From the NCBI RefSeq assembly GCF_012933545.1, contig NZ_JAADJU010000001.1, positions 558,001 through 622,000 of the forward strand: DNA of 64,000 bases, in the 5' to 3' direction. The stretch's first letter is position 1. The number at the start of each line of letters is the position of its first letter. Made by a program: the position numbers and the translations under genes. This document shows, one piece after another, positions 42,864 through 50,941 of the stretch. The notes beneath the pieces are model-generated. The model made no database searches. It was given only the letters and a program-made list of their open reading frames with translations, and had not been told where the DNA came from. The stretch comes from Rouxiella aceris. GTDB lineage: Bacteria > Pseudomonadota > Gammaproteobacteria > Enterobacterales > Enterobacteriaceae.

Positions 42864-44702
42864 ATGGAGCAAAACCCGCAGTCACAGCTTAAGCTACTTG
42901 TCACCCGTGGTAAGGAGCAAGGCTATTTGACCTATGCTGAGGTCAATGACCATCTGCCGGAAGATATCGTCGACTCCGACCAGATCGAAGACATCATCCA
43001 GATGATTAACGACATGGGTATTCAAGTGCTGGAAGAAGCACCTGATGCCGATGACTTAATGCTGGCGGAGAACAGACCCGATACTGACGAAGATGCAGCA
43101 GAAGCCGCAGCGCAGGTGCTCTCCAGCGTAGAATCTGAAATCGGTCGTACCACCGACCCTGTGCGTATGTATATGCGCGAAATGGGTACCGTTGAACTCT
43201 TGACCCGTGAAGGCGAAATTGATATCGCCAAACGTATTGAAGACGGTATCAACCAGGTGCAGTGCTCGGTTGCCGAGTACCCGGAAGCTATCACCTACTT
43301 GCTGGATCAATACGACCGAGTGGAAGCGGGCGAAGCACGCCTGTCCGACCTGATCACCGGTTTTGTCGATCCTAACGCCGAAGAAGAAGTCGCCCCAACC
43401 GCGACTCACGTCGGTTCTGAGTTGACCAATGAAGAATTGGACGACACAGACGACGATGAAGACGAAGACGACGATGCTGAAGACGACAACAGCATTGACC
43501 CTGAGCTGGCGCGTCAGAAGTTCACCGAACTGCGTGAACAACATGAAGCAACCCGTCAGGTTATCAAGAAAAACGGCCGTAGCCACAAAAGCTCAGCCGA
43601 AGAAATTCTGAAACTGTCCGACGTCTTCAAACAGTTCCGTCTGGTGCCAAAACAGTTTGATTTCCTGGTTAACAGCATGCGTTCCATGATGGATCGCGTT
43701 CGTGCTCAGGAACGTCTGATCATGAAGCTGTGCGTTGAACAGTGCAAAATGCCGAAGAAAAACTTCGTCAACCTGTTTGCCGGCAACGAAACCAGCGATA
43801 CCTGGTTTACAGCGGCACTGGCAATGGCCAAGCCATGGTCTGAAAAACTGAAAGAAGTGACCGAAGATGTACAGCGCGGGCTAATGAAGCTGCGCCAGAT
43901 CGAAGAAGAAACCGGTCTGACCATCGAGCAGGTCAAAGATATCAACCGTCGCATGTCGATCGGTGAAGCGAAAGCGCGTCGCGCGAAGAAAGAGATGGTC
44001 GAAGCCAACTTGCGTCTGGTTATTTCTATCGCCAAGAAATACACCAACCGCGGTTTGCAGTTCCTCGATCTGATCCAGGAAGGCAACATCGGTCTGATGA
44101 AAGCCGTAGACAAGTTTGAATATCGCCGTGGTTATAAGTTCTCGACTTATGCCACCTGGTGGATCCGTCAGGCTATCACGCGCTCTATCGCCGACCAGGC
44201 ACGTACCATCCGTATCCCGGTACATATGATTGAGACCATTAACAAACTCAACCGTATCTCCCGTCAGATGCTGCAAGAGATGGGCCGTGAGCCAACGCCG
44301 GAAGAGCTGGCTGAACGCATGTTGATGCCAGAAGACAAAATCCGCAAAGTGCTAAAGATTGCCAAAGAGCCTATCTCCATGGAAACGCCAATCGGCGACG
44401 ATGAAGATTCGCATCTGGGTGATTTTATCGAGGATACCACCCTCGAGCTGCCGCTGGATTCTGCCACCTCGGAAAGCCTGCGCTCGGCAACACATGACGT
44501 GTTGGCCGGCCTGACCGCCCGCGAAGCCAAAGTACTGCGTATGCGTTTCGGTATCGATATGAACACTGACCACACTCTGGAAGAAGTGGGCAAACAGTTC
44601 GACGTTACTCGTGAACGTATCCGTCAGATCGAAGCCAAAGCGTTGCGCAAACTGCGCCACCCTAGCCGCTCCGAAGTACTGCGCAGCTTCCTCGACGATT
44701 AA
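42864..44702 (+). CDS. rpoD: RNA polymerase primary sigma factor RpoD (sigma 70)
   Basis: Directs most transcription in growing cells. The 612-residue protein starts at 42864 ([10 protein letters not shown]). It has region 1.1, a long acidic non-conserved region ([16 protein letters not shown], about residue 190), then regions 1.2, 2.1-2.4 (with [15 protein letters not shown]), 3 and 4.2 (with [18 protein letters not shown]). Length equals the E. coli protein within one residue. The operon ends at a strong terminator at 44725-44756. Confidence 0.98.
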   Translation: MEQNPQSQLKLLVTRGKEQGYLTYAEVNDHLPEDIVDSDQIEDIIQMINDMGIQVLEEAPDADDLMLAENRPDTDEDAAEAAAQVLSSVESEIGRTTDPVRMYMREMGTVELLTREGEIDIAKRIEDGINQVQCSVAEYPEAITYLLDQYDRVEAGEARLSDLITGFVDPNAEEEVAPTATHVGSELTNEELDDTDDDEDEDDDAEDDNSIDPELARQKFTELREQHEATRQVIKKNGRSHKSSAEEILKLSDVFKQFRLVPKQFDFLVNSMRSMMDRVRAQERLIMKLCVEQCKMPKKNFVNLFAGNETSDTWFTAALAMAKPWSEKLKEVTEDVQRGLMKLRQIEEETGLTIEQVKDINRRMSIGEAKARRAKKEMVEANLRLVISIAKKYTNRGLQFLDLIQEGNIGLMKAVDKFEYRRGYKFSTYATWWIRQAITRSIADQARTIRIPVHMIETINKLNRISRQMLQEMGREPTPEELAERMLMPEDKIRKVLKIAKEPISMETPIGDDEDSHLGDFIEDTTLELPLDSATSESLRSATHDVLAGLTAREAKVLRMRFGIDMNTDHTLEEVGKQFDVTRERIRQIEAKALRKLRHPSRSEVLRSFLDD

Positions 44703-44720
44703 TCGACGACCGCAGCAAAC

Positions 44721-44756
44721 AAAAGCCCCGCCCGGCTATCCCGGCGGGGCTTTTTT
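44721..44756 (+). terminator. rho-independent terminator of rpoD
   Basis: An 8-bp GC stem (GCCCCGCC with GGCGGGGC) is followed by six Ts, 22 bases after the rpoD stop. The upstream A-run lets it also serve the convergent mug transcript. Confidence 0.92.
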
Positions 44757-44789
44757 ATGGCGCTAAAACGCTGCCATTGAGGCTGTGGG

Positions 44790-45284
44790 CTAGCGCAAGG
44801 CCTGGTGCAACTGATGATAAGCACTAACCAGCTCGTCGAGCGTAGCGCGATTGAGGCCGCTGGGATTGGGTAACACCCAGACCTCGGTATCGCCCAGTTG
44901 CAGCGACTGACGTCCCCAGGCTACCTGACGAATACCAAAGGCGCGGCTAAACGCCTGCTTACCCAATACCGCCAGTGCCCGAGGCTGAAACTGCATGATC
45001 TTGGCCTTAAGCGCTTCCCCACCCTGCTGCAATTCATTACGCGCCAACTCGGTGGCCTCGACCGTCGGCCGCTCAACCAGCATGGTAATACCGCAGCCGG
45101 TATCCAACAGATGCTGCTCCTCTTCCGGCTTAAGCAAGCGATCGGTAAAGCCCGCCTGATAAATCACCTTCCAAAAACGATTATTGGCATTGGCAAAATG
45201 ATAGCCATGATGCGCCGTGGATAACCCCGGATTGATACCGCAGAACACCACGCGCAGATCATGGCTGATAATGTCAGTGATCAT
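44790..45284 (-). CDS. mug: G/U mismatch-specific DNA glycosylase Mug
   Basis: Removes uracil and ethenocytosine opposite guanine. The 164-residue UDG-superfamily enzyme has motif 1 FCGINPGLS (about residue 15) and motif 2 LPNPSGLNR (about 137), both matching E. coli Mug. It converges with rpoD and precedes the tRNA-Ile2 gene on the other strand, as in E. coli. Confidence 0.95.
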   Translation of the reverse strand: MITDIISHDLRVVFCGINPGLSTAHHGYHFANANNRFWKVIYQAGFTDRLLKPEEEQHLLDTGCGITMLVERPTVEATELARNELQQGGEALKAKIMQFQPRALAVLGKQAFSRAFGIRQVAWGRQSLQLGDTEVWVLPNPSGLNRATLDELVSAYHQLHQALR

Positions 45285-45426
45285 CTGTGCTCCTTAAGCT
45301 TAATTTGAACTCCCACTCTAAAAACTCACAGCAATAACAACAAGCTAAAAGTTGCACAGAAAACGCGCATACAGTAGCCGCAAGTGTAGACCTGAAGCAA
45401 GGAACTACCGTATAATCCCGACCCGC

Positions 45427-45503
45427 GGCCCCTTAGCTCAGTTGGTTAGAGCACGCGACTCATAATCGCTTGGTCACTGGTTCAAGTCCAGTAGGGGCCA
45501 CCA
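45427..45503 (+). tRNA. ileX: tRNA-Ile2 (anticodon CAU, lysidine-modified), ileX type
   Basis: The 77-base sequence folds as a cloverleaf, with acceptor stem GGCCCCT/AGGGGCC, D-loop AGCTCAGTTGGTTAGAGC, anticodon loop ACTCATAAT (CAT), T-loop GTTCAAGTC and encoded CCA. It closely matches E. coli ileX, whose CAU anticodon is converted by TilS to read AUA. It also occupies the same place, next to mug. A terminator follows at 45530-45557. The accessory region that begins here suggests past integration at this tRNA. Confidence 0.95.
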
Positions 45504-45529
45504 AATTTTACCTTTCAAATCAGTATATT

Positions 45530-45557
45530 AAGCTACTCTTTGTCGAGTGGCTTTTTT
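45530..45557 (+). terminator. Terminator of tRNA-Ile2
   Basis: The stem AAGCTACTC/GAGTGGCTT (one G-U pair) with a six-base loop is followed by a T-run, 27 bases after the tRNA. Confidence 0.85.
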
Positions 45558-45734
45558 GTTTGTAATCGCTAGTGTCCCCTTTTCGCCCCCCAGCTTTCAT
45601 ACCATGCCATTCGATGCCTCTTTAGGATGGCTTTTAAGGCATGATAATAAGTACAACTATCCCTACTTCTTACAAACAACAATTCTTCTGTTTGTCATCA
45701 ATTCCATAGTTTGAATCAACACCGTCTTTAGACA

Positions 45735-45760
45735 ATAAAAAACCCGCACAATGGCGGGTT
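45735..45760 (-). terminator. Minus-strand terminator beyond the phage-gene remnant
   Basis: On the minus strand the stem AACCCGC/GCGGGTT is followed by a run of Ts. It lies downstream of the phage-like fragment at 45825-46025, in the right direction to have ended its transcript. Confidence 0.75.
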
Positions 45761-45824
45761 GATATGCAAGGGTCTTTGTTAGCCAATAACGGGATCGTAC
45801 TTCACTTTTAAGCCGCTTGCGCTG

Positions 45825-46025
45825 TTACCGGTTGCGCTTATGGCGGATGCATTCAACGGCCCCCCCGGTATTGTTATGCGTATGGCTGGCGATCAATTCA
45901 GCAAGTTGTTTCACCACATCCAGAGTATCAAGCATCAGTTGGCAGACGTTGATGGACTGGCTCCCAATCCACACCACCGGCGCAATCACTTCCTGCCGGA
46001 CTCCGGCTGACCGGCCCCTCATCAA
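45825..46025 (-). pseudogene. Remnant of a phage baseplate/tail-type gene
   Basis: The open frame encodes VVWIGSQSINVCQLMLDTLD and then VVKQLAELIASHTHNNTG. The 'LASHTH..TG' pattern is typical of the C-terminal part of small phage baseplate-assembly or tail proteins. The related frame just upstream (SRLLVDEG) is shifted and no upstream gene is left, so it is a decayed end. With the adjacent tRNA and terminator this points to a former prophage. The identity rests on a short motif. Confidence 0.4.
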
Positions 46026-46100
46026 CTAACAATCGTGATTTAGTAACAATACATTTTAACATTGGCCACCACACGAAGATTTTACGGCAGCTTTGAGCGA

Positions 46101-46658
46101 TTAGCTGCCGCCGATAGAGTGGTGACAACGGTTTGTGGCATCCCAGTTCGGCTCCACTGGAGTTTTAAATTCAGAAAACAATTTCGCCGGTTCGGTATAA
46201 ACCGTAACGGCATAGTCGGCTGGGATTTCCCGCACACCATAGTGAGAGTCAAGAAAATAGCGCTTTCCAGGTTGCGGGATGAATGAAGCCCACCGGGATT
46301 CTACGTATCCCGCTTTATTGTACTCCTGTGTTCCGTCACCCCACTGCCCTGCGGCATTGAGTTGCTGAAAAGCCATCAGACGTCCTGGCTGAACTTTACC
46401 TGTCAGAACTCGCCCTTCTGAGGGCAGGAAATTTGAAACCAGTTCGTAACGTTCATCCCTGTCAAAGCACGCACCTTTCTTTTCATAGATAGAGAGATAG
46501 AACGTACCCACAAAACCTTTTGGATCTATTACGACGACGGTAGCGGCATCCTTACCTTCATAATTTCTGTAATTAAGGGGCAGTAAGGCAGAGCATCCGG
46601 TCAGTAAAAAAACCAAAAAAAATGCAGTAAGTCGATGATAAGTAGAATATAAAGTCAT
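46101..46658 (-). CDS. Putative lipoprotein of unknown function
   Basis: A 185-residue protein with a lipoprotein signal: hydrophobic FFLVFLLTGC, Cys near residue 21. The start at 46658 (MTLYSTYHRL) gives a normal-length signal; a longer start at 46715 would not. The mature part has a VVVIDPKGFVGTFYLSIYEK segment and ends CHHSIGGS. I do not recognise the family. It lies in the accessory block beside a phage remnant and may be a leftover secretion- or immunity-related lipoprotein, but nothing proves this. Confidence 0.7.
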   Translation of the reverse strand: MTLYSTYHRLTAFFLVFLLTGCSALLPLNYRNYEGKDAATVVVIDPKGFVGTFYLSIYEKKGACFDRDERYELVSNFLPSEGRVLTGKVQPGRLMAFQQLNAAGQWGDGTQEYNKAGYVESRWASFIPQPGKRYFLDSHYGVREIPADYAVTVYTEPAKLFSEFKTPVEPNWDATNRCHHSIGGS

Positions 46659-47099
46659 GATCTTTCTGTTCCAGATATAAAATGTATCTGATGCTATCGG
46701 CCGATCCAGGTGCAAACTTTATTGGTGTTGTCTGTTTTGATCCATCAGTGGCGATCGGGTCACGGGTAAAAATGATCATTCGCTTTGCAGATCAGTATTT
46801 TTACTTTTCTAATTTTATTGGTGATTTATCGTGAGGAGGTTCGCCAGAGTTAACTATTGTCATTCAAGAACAAAGTTGGCATGTGAGTTCAACTGGTCGA
46901 TGCAACGCTATCCTTAAAGTCAGAGTGCACCATTCCACGGGGAGCAGCTCACAACCGCACTGATTCTTATGGAATTTTAACAAGGCCTTGTTTGTAAACT
47001 TCTGGCTTTAACGCTATATCCACTTTGGCGGGGAACACGAAATCGAATAAAAATAACGGCTGATGCGTTTACATGGTACTCACTCTAGAGATTATCAAT
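46659..47099. other. Gap between the lipoprotein and yceI genes
   Basis: The gap holds the divergent promoters of the lipoprotein and YceI genes. Apart from the candidate ECF-type motif at 47028-47060, I see no gene or repeat here. Confidence 0.5.
47028..47060 (+). promoter_or_regulatory. Candidate ECF-sigma promoter of the yceI-like gene
   Basis: GCGGG (with GGAAC overlapping) is followed after 14 bases by ATAAAAA and then ACG. The same GCGGG-N14-ATAAAAA-ACG layout occurs upstream of the cytochrome b561 gene (50281-50309, minus strand). It lies 40 bases before the yceI-like start. Confidence 0.4.
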
Positions 47100-47678
47100 A
47101 TGACTCGTATCGCGCCTGTAATCGCCCTTGGTTTTTTTATCCATCCACTTTCGTTATACGCCAGCCCTACCAGCTACAGTATCAACACTCAACAAACGAC
47201 CATCGCCCTCTCCTGGCATGCATTTGGGGATACCTCTAAAGCCAGTATGGGAAAGGTGACGGGGGAAATCACACTGGATGCAGGAAATGAAAGGGAGGAT
47301 CGTATCGATGTCACCATTCCGCTCACAACCCTTGAGGCTTCCAATAGCTTGTTAACCTTTCAGATGAAAAGCCGTCTTTTTTTTGATGCAGAAAGCTACC
47401 CGAACATCGCCTTCACCAGTAGCCGCGTTGTGGCATTGGGAAATGGACATTTTCGAGTGTTTGGGACTCTGGCAGTCAAGAACGTCACACGTCCGGTGAT
47501 CCTTAATGCCATATTGGAGGGAAAAAATAACGAATTCTCCGATACCGAGAACATTTTTCTGCATGCCTCGACAGCGATTTCACGTTCCGCGTTCAAGATG
47601 GATAGTTTTGCCGCACTTGTGGATGACACCGTGACGATCAATATTGAAATTCAGGCCCGCCCGCATCAGGCCACATAA
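47100..47678 (+). CDS. YceI-family periplasmic protein
   Basis: A 192-residue protein with a signal peptide (cut near LYASP, residue 20) and one YceI lipocalin-like beta-barrel domain that binds isoprenoid lipids such as ubiquinone precursors. The start at 47100 (MTRIAPVIALGFF) is preferred to one nine codons upstream. YceI genes are often paired with cytochrome b561 genes. Here such a gene lies in the convergent operon, and both share a candidate ECF-type promoter. Confidence 0.88.
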   Translation: MTRIAPVIALGFFIHPLSLYASPTSYSINTQQTTIALSWHAFGDTSKASMGKVTGEITLDAGNEREDRIDVTIPLTTLEASNSLLTFQMKSRLFFDAESYPNIAFTSSRVVALGNGHFRVFGTLAVKNVTRPVILNAILEGKNNEFSDTENIFLHASTAISRSAFKMDSFAALVDDTVTINIEIQARPHQAT

Positions 47679-47724
47679 ATAATCCCGGCAGCCAGATAAT
47701 CGGCATGCCGGGGCATCCCTTTGT

Positions 47725-48522
47725 CTAGGCAAGTGCAGCCTGCAAGGTCAATGCACTTTGTTTCAACTGGGATGCAGGATTTCGGCCAATCAACACAAAC
47801 TGATATTTTTTAGAATGCCACCAGACGAGGTTCATTGTATGGCGCTGCTCATTATTAAGCTCTGTACTTACAGGACGCGGGTCCGGTGAAATGCACAGCG
47901 CCATCGGACCGAAATCGGCATGCATCCAGGCAATTTGCGCAATCGAGGTGCTGTCGTAGCGCAGCATGCGCACCATTTTCAGCTCTGCACCCTGCAAGAC
48001 AAGTTGTTGCTCATTAGCCTCTAAACCTATGTCCTGTGCCGTACGTGCCAGCCCACGCTGCAAAGCTGGTGCTGAACTGTCTGCATCGAGCAATGTTTCT
48101 GCGCTGTACAACGACATATATTGGGCCTCAAGGTCGCGAATTTTTTCACTTTCGCTCTGGACCTTTGTTGTCGGGCGTGTGAAATAGCCCAGACCTGAAC
48201 CGATCACCAGAAAACTGAGCGATGCCGCGATCAGAGAGCGGCGACTGACACCGGTTACCCTGTGCGTAATTGCGGGTTGCCGGGCCAGCAACTCGACCAG
48301 CTGTTTCTCCATGCGGAACTGTGGCGCATCTTTAAGTAGCGGTGCAAACGCCTGGGGGAAATCTGCCAGGTTTAGCCGTAGTGCGTCGGTTCGTTGCGCC
48401 AGTTGTTCATCCTGACCAAGCGCGATCTCAAATAGCCGGGCATCGGTTGCATGCATTTCACCATCCAACCAGGCGACTATTGCCTCATCGCTGTACGGTG
48501 CAATAAATCTGATGGATTTCAA
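47725..48522 (-). CDS. Membrane anti-sigma factor
   Basis: A 265-residue single-pass membrane protein that should hold the ECF sigma factor encoded just upstream until a signal releases it. The N-terminal cytoplasmic part (about residues 1-90, with EAIVAWLDGEM) looks like an anti-sigma domain. A membrane helix follows (about 97-115, LIAASLSFLVIGSGLGYF), then a periplasmic sensor region. The N-terminus lacks a recognisable zinc (ZAS) motif. Its ATG overlaps the sigma stop by four bases. The inducing signal is unknown. Confidence 0.82.
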   Translation of the reverse strand: MKSIRFIAPYSDEAIVAWLDGEMHATDARLFEIALGQDEQLAQRTDALRLNLADFPQAFAPLLKDAPQFRMEKQLVELLARQPAITHRVTGVSRRSLIAASLSFLVIGSGLGYFTRPTTKVQSESEKIRDLEAQYMSLYSAETLLDADSSAPALQRGLARTAQDIGLEANEQQLVLQGAELKMVRMLRYDSTSIAQIAWMHADFGPMALCISPDPRPVSTELNNEQRHTMNLVWWHSKKYQFVLIGRNPASQLKQSALTLQAALA

Positions 48523-49034
48523 TATTGCTTCTCCTTTGCAGGGGGCGGCGTGTGAACAACCTGGGCTATTTTCGCCCGCGCTGTAGCCAGTCGGCTCATG
48601 ATAGTACCAATAGGTACCGATAATGTTTCTGCCGCCTCCTGATAGGTGAAGCCTTCAACATAGACTAAAAAAACAGCATTGCGTTGTGCTTCCGGTAAGG
48701 CACTCACGTGCTGCATTATTTTCGCATAATGCATCCGATCTTCCTCCTGTTCATATGTATCTGAGGCCAGTAATTCATCGCTTTCAACGAACCCCTGCCC
48801 CTGGCGCACGCGGTGGGCACGGATATCTGAAATCCAGATCGAGTGAAGGATGGTGAATAGCCAGCTGTCAATGCGAGTTCCGGGGGTGAACTGCGCGCTT
48901 TTTTCAAGCGCGCGGACACAGGTAGACTGAACCAGTTCTTCGGCAACCTCGCGGTTACGCGACAGAACCAGCCCATAGCGCCAAAGGCGTGTCAGATGCT
49001 CAGCAAGATGCTGACGAACGTCACTGGTGGTAAT
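48519..49034 (-). CDS. ECF-family RNA polymerase sigma factor (likely ATT start)
   Basis: A 171-residue extracytoplasmic-function sigma factor. Region 2 (LWRYGLVLSRNREVAEELVQ and following, residues about 15-75) and region 4 (ALPEAQRNAVFLVYVEGFTY... with the recognition helix LSVPIGTIMSRLATAR, about 120-160) are in one open frame. No ATG, GTG or TTG fits the N-terminus. An ATT at 49034 lies seven bases after an AAGAGGA ribosome site, so it is the probable start. A later GTG at 48809 would remove region 2. The gene is co-transcribed with a TPR-protein gene upstream and the anti-sigma gene downstream. Confidence 0.82.
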   Translation of the reverse strand: MTTSDVRQHLAEHLTRLWRYGLVLSRNREVAEELVQSTCVRALEKSAQFTPGTRIDSWLFTILHSIWISDIRAHRVRQGQGFVESDELLASDTYEQEEDRMHYAKIMQHVSALPEAQRNAVFLVYVEGFTYQEAAETLSVPIGTIMSRLATARAKIAQVVHTPPPAKEKQY

Positions 49035-49056
49035 TTTTTTATCCTCTTGCCATTAC

Positions 49057-49608
49057 TCAGGACTCAGGATGGCCATCAATGGCGGCCTGCAGATCTCTAT
49101 ACTCCTCACAGCGATGGCCGCAAAGTGTAGCAATGGTTTTCAATTGTTCTTTTGCCAGATCCGGACGCCCTTTCACCAGCCATGCTTCACCAAGGTATTC
49201 ACGTACTTTGGCATAGGTCGGATCGAGTGCTAATGAACGCTGGTAATATCCGATACCTTCATCAGTACGGCCCAGCTTACGTGTGGCATACCCCCGATAA
49301 TTCCAGGCTTCCGCAGTATTGCCATTCTTTAGCGTGTTGAGTAAAGCCAATGCCGCCTGATATTCCCCTTTTTTTGCGAGATGATAAGCATAACGGGTTT
49401 TATCCGTATCACTGAGTCGGCTTGTTTTCTCCGCTACGCACTGTTTTGTCGTACTGTCATAAACCTGCCCGCCAGGACAATCTGGTGTCTTGCTGTTGGT
49501 ATTATCGTCACCAGCTGCGAAAAGCGGGGTGACAGGCATCAGAACAAACACCACAGGAAGCAGAAAACCGCGCAGGGTAGCTGAAGGTAAAAAAGAAAAT
49601 GCATTCAT
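49057..49608 (-). CDS. Periplasmic tetratricopeptide-repeat protein
   Basis: A 183-residue exported protein. The start at 49608 (MNAFSFLPSATLRGFLLPV) gives a clear signal peptide ending near PLFAAG (residue 30). The mature part has two conserved cysteines early (TPDCPGGQVYDSTTKQC), then TPR units around residues 75-150 (AWNYRGYATRKLGRTDEGIGYY). It lies between the cytochrome b561 gene and the ECF sigma gene, so it is probably part of the envelope response module. Its partner is unknown. Confidence 0.82.
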   Translation of the reverse strand: MNAFSFLPSATLRGFLLPVVFVLMPVTPLFAAGDDNTNSKTPDCPGGQVYDSTTKQCVAEKTSRLSDTDKTRYAYHLAKKGEYQAALALLNTLKNGNTAEAWNYRGYATRKLGRTDEGIGYYQRSLALDPTYAKVREYLGEAWLVKGRPDLAKEQLKTIATLCGHRCEEYRDLQAAIDGHPES

Positions 49609-49622
49609 TGTGAACTCCCGGA

Positions 49623-50201
49623 TTAACGAAAAGCGCGACCAGGCAACATACGACGAAGTACGCTGTCCCGTAACAGGTAATGATGACAAAGCGCAGCTAT
49701 TGCATGTGCAGACGCCAGAATGATCAGCGCCCAGGCCACATTGCCGTGCCACACAGCCAGGGTATGTCGTAGCGTTGAAGCGATTGTCACCCAGCCAGAC
49801 AGTTCAAAAAGTCCAAAGAACTGGAAGGGTTCCTGCTGCGACCAGCGGAAAAGAAACCCGAGTACGATTTGTGCGAAAAGGAGGAGATAAAGCGCCACGT
49901 GCATTCCATGCGCGAGCAGTTTTGCTGACCGTGCACCTTCAACCGGCGGCATCGAGAAACGGGCAGAGTGCTGACTGAGTAGTCTCCATAACAGCCGGAC
50001 GATCATCACCAGTGCCAGTAAAATTCCGCAGGAAATATGAATGGCCTGCAATCCTTTTCTCAGTGGTGTTCCCGGTTCCAGCAGCACCCAGAAATGTGCG
50101 CTGGCGAAAAGGAAAATGACACTGGCTGCCGTTATCCAGTGCAGGGCCAGGGTGAAGGTGTCGTAGCGTTGTCGTATTACTGGTTGTGTTGTTGCGGTCA
50201 T
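49623..50201 (-). CDS. Cytochrome b561 family membrane protein
   Basis: A 192-residue four-helix membrane cytochrome that binds two b-type haems and passes electrons between the quinone pool and periplasmic acceptors. Candidate haem-ligand histidines are in LALHWITA, AIHISCGI, HGMHVALY and the C-terminal ASAHAIAALCHHY. It is the first gene of the operon cyb561-TPR-sigma-anti-sigma and has a candidate ECF-type promoter 80 bases upstream. Confidence 0.88.
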   Translation of the reverse strand: MTATTQPVIRQRYDTFTLALHWITAASVIFLFASAHFWVLLEPGTPLRKGLQAIHISCGILLALVMIVRLLWRLLSQHSARFSMPPVEGARSAKLLAHGMHVALYLLLFAQIVLGFLFRWSQQEPFQFFGLFELSGWVTIASTLRHTLAVWHGNVAWALIILASAHAIAALCHHYLLRDSVLRRMLPGRAFR

Positions 50202-50280
50202 AAGCCAGATCCCATCAGTGTGTTAATGATGGGTAAACGCGACAACGGCTATATCTATTCGATAAAAAATACTTTTTTTT

Positions 50281-50309
50281 CGTTTTTTATCCTGGCGTGC
50301 AACTCCCGC
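50281..50309 (-). promoter_or_regulatory. Candidate ECF-sigma promoter of the cytochrome b561 operon
   Basis: On the minus strand GCGGG-N14-ATAAAAA-ACG matches the motif upstream of the yceI-like gene. It lies 80 bases before the cytochrome gene start. The rest of the 380-base gap (50202-50581) shows no other gene. Confidence 0.4.
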
Positions 50310-50581
50310 TCCGATGCCAGTATCTTATGTGAACGCAGAAAGAACCCCGTTGCGATATTTTTTGATTACATCGCAATGTTTTATAACTGTACGCGTCGGC
50401 ATGGTTCGAACGATGCAAATCCCCTTCACTGATGTGCTCAAAAGCCAGCGCTGCACGCGGCTGGCATTCCCGACCGAGGATGTTGGGGCTATTCCCTCTG
50501 GAGTGACGAGTTGTAAATTAAGTGATAGGGCATGTATTCATCTATCTATTCACAAATCTATTCAAAAAGCGATTCAACATT

Positions 50582-50905
50582 ATGCCTACTCGCTCTGACA
50601 CGATACGCCGGTTGCTCAGCCCAGGCCCGATACAAGCAAGACAACTCATTGAAATAATGGAAATTAGACAGCCAACGCTGTCCCGCGCATTGAGATATAT
50701 TGGCGATGACATTGTTCGAATCGGCGCTGGTCCATCTATTCAATACGCTCTACGCGATGTTTATCGCGGATTCAGATCTGCACCCATTTATCGCATCACT
50801 GATGAAGGACGCGTTAATCTCCTTGGCGAGCTTATTCCGGTTCATCCTGAGGGATTTGTTATGGTGCGGACTAATATAGTCCCAAGCATATGGGTATATA
50901 AATGA
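50582..50905 (+). pseudogene. Truncated yjjJ (HipA-family) fragment, N-terminal domain only
   Basis: A 107-residue open frame matches the N-terminal winged-helix part of YjjJ-type HipA-family kinases, including 'RQPTLSRALRYIGDDIVRIG', 'YALRDVYRG' and 'YRITDEGRVNLLGELIPVHP'. Full-length relatives are about 440 residues. Here the frame ends right after the linker (VMVRTNIVPSIWVYK), so the whole kinase part is gone. It is probably a decayed gene; a free DNA-binding fragment cannot be excluded. The start at 50582 (MPTRSDTIRRLL) is the most family-like. Confidence 0.6.
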
Positions 50906-50941
50906 AACCTTCCTGGATATAGCGCACTGAGATACAGCCAT

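Noticed and set aside
45817-46029. Plus-strand 70-residue open frame
   Set aside because: It is antisense to the phage-like minus-strand remnant and has no ribosome site or family resemblance.
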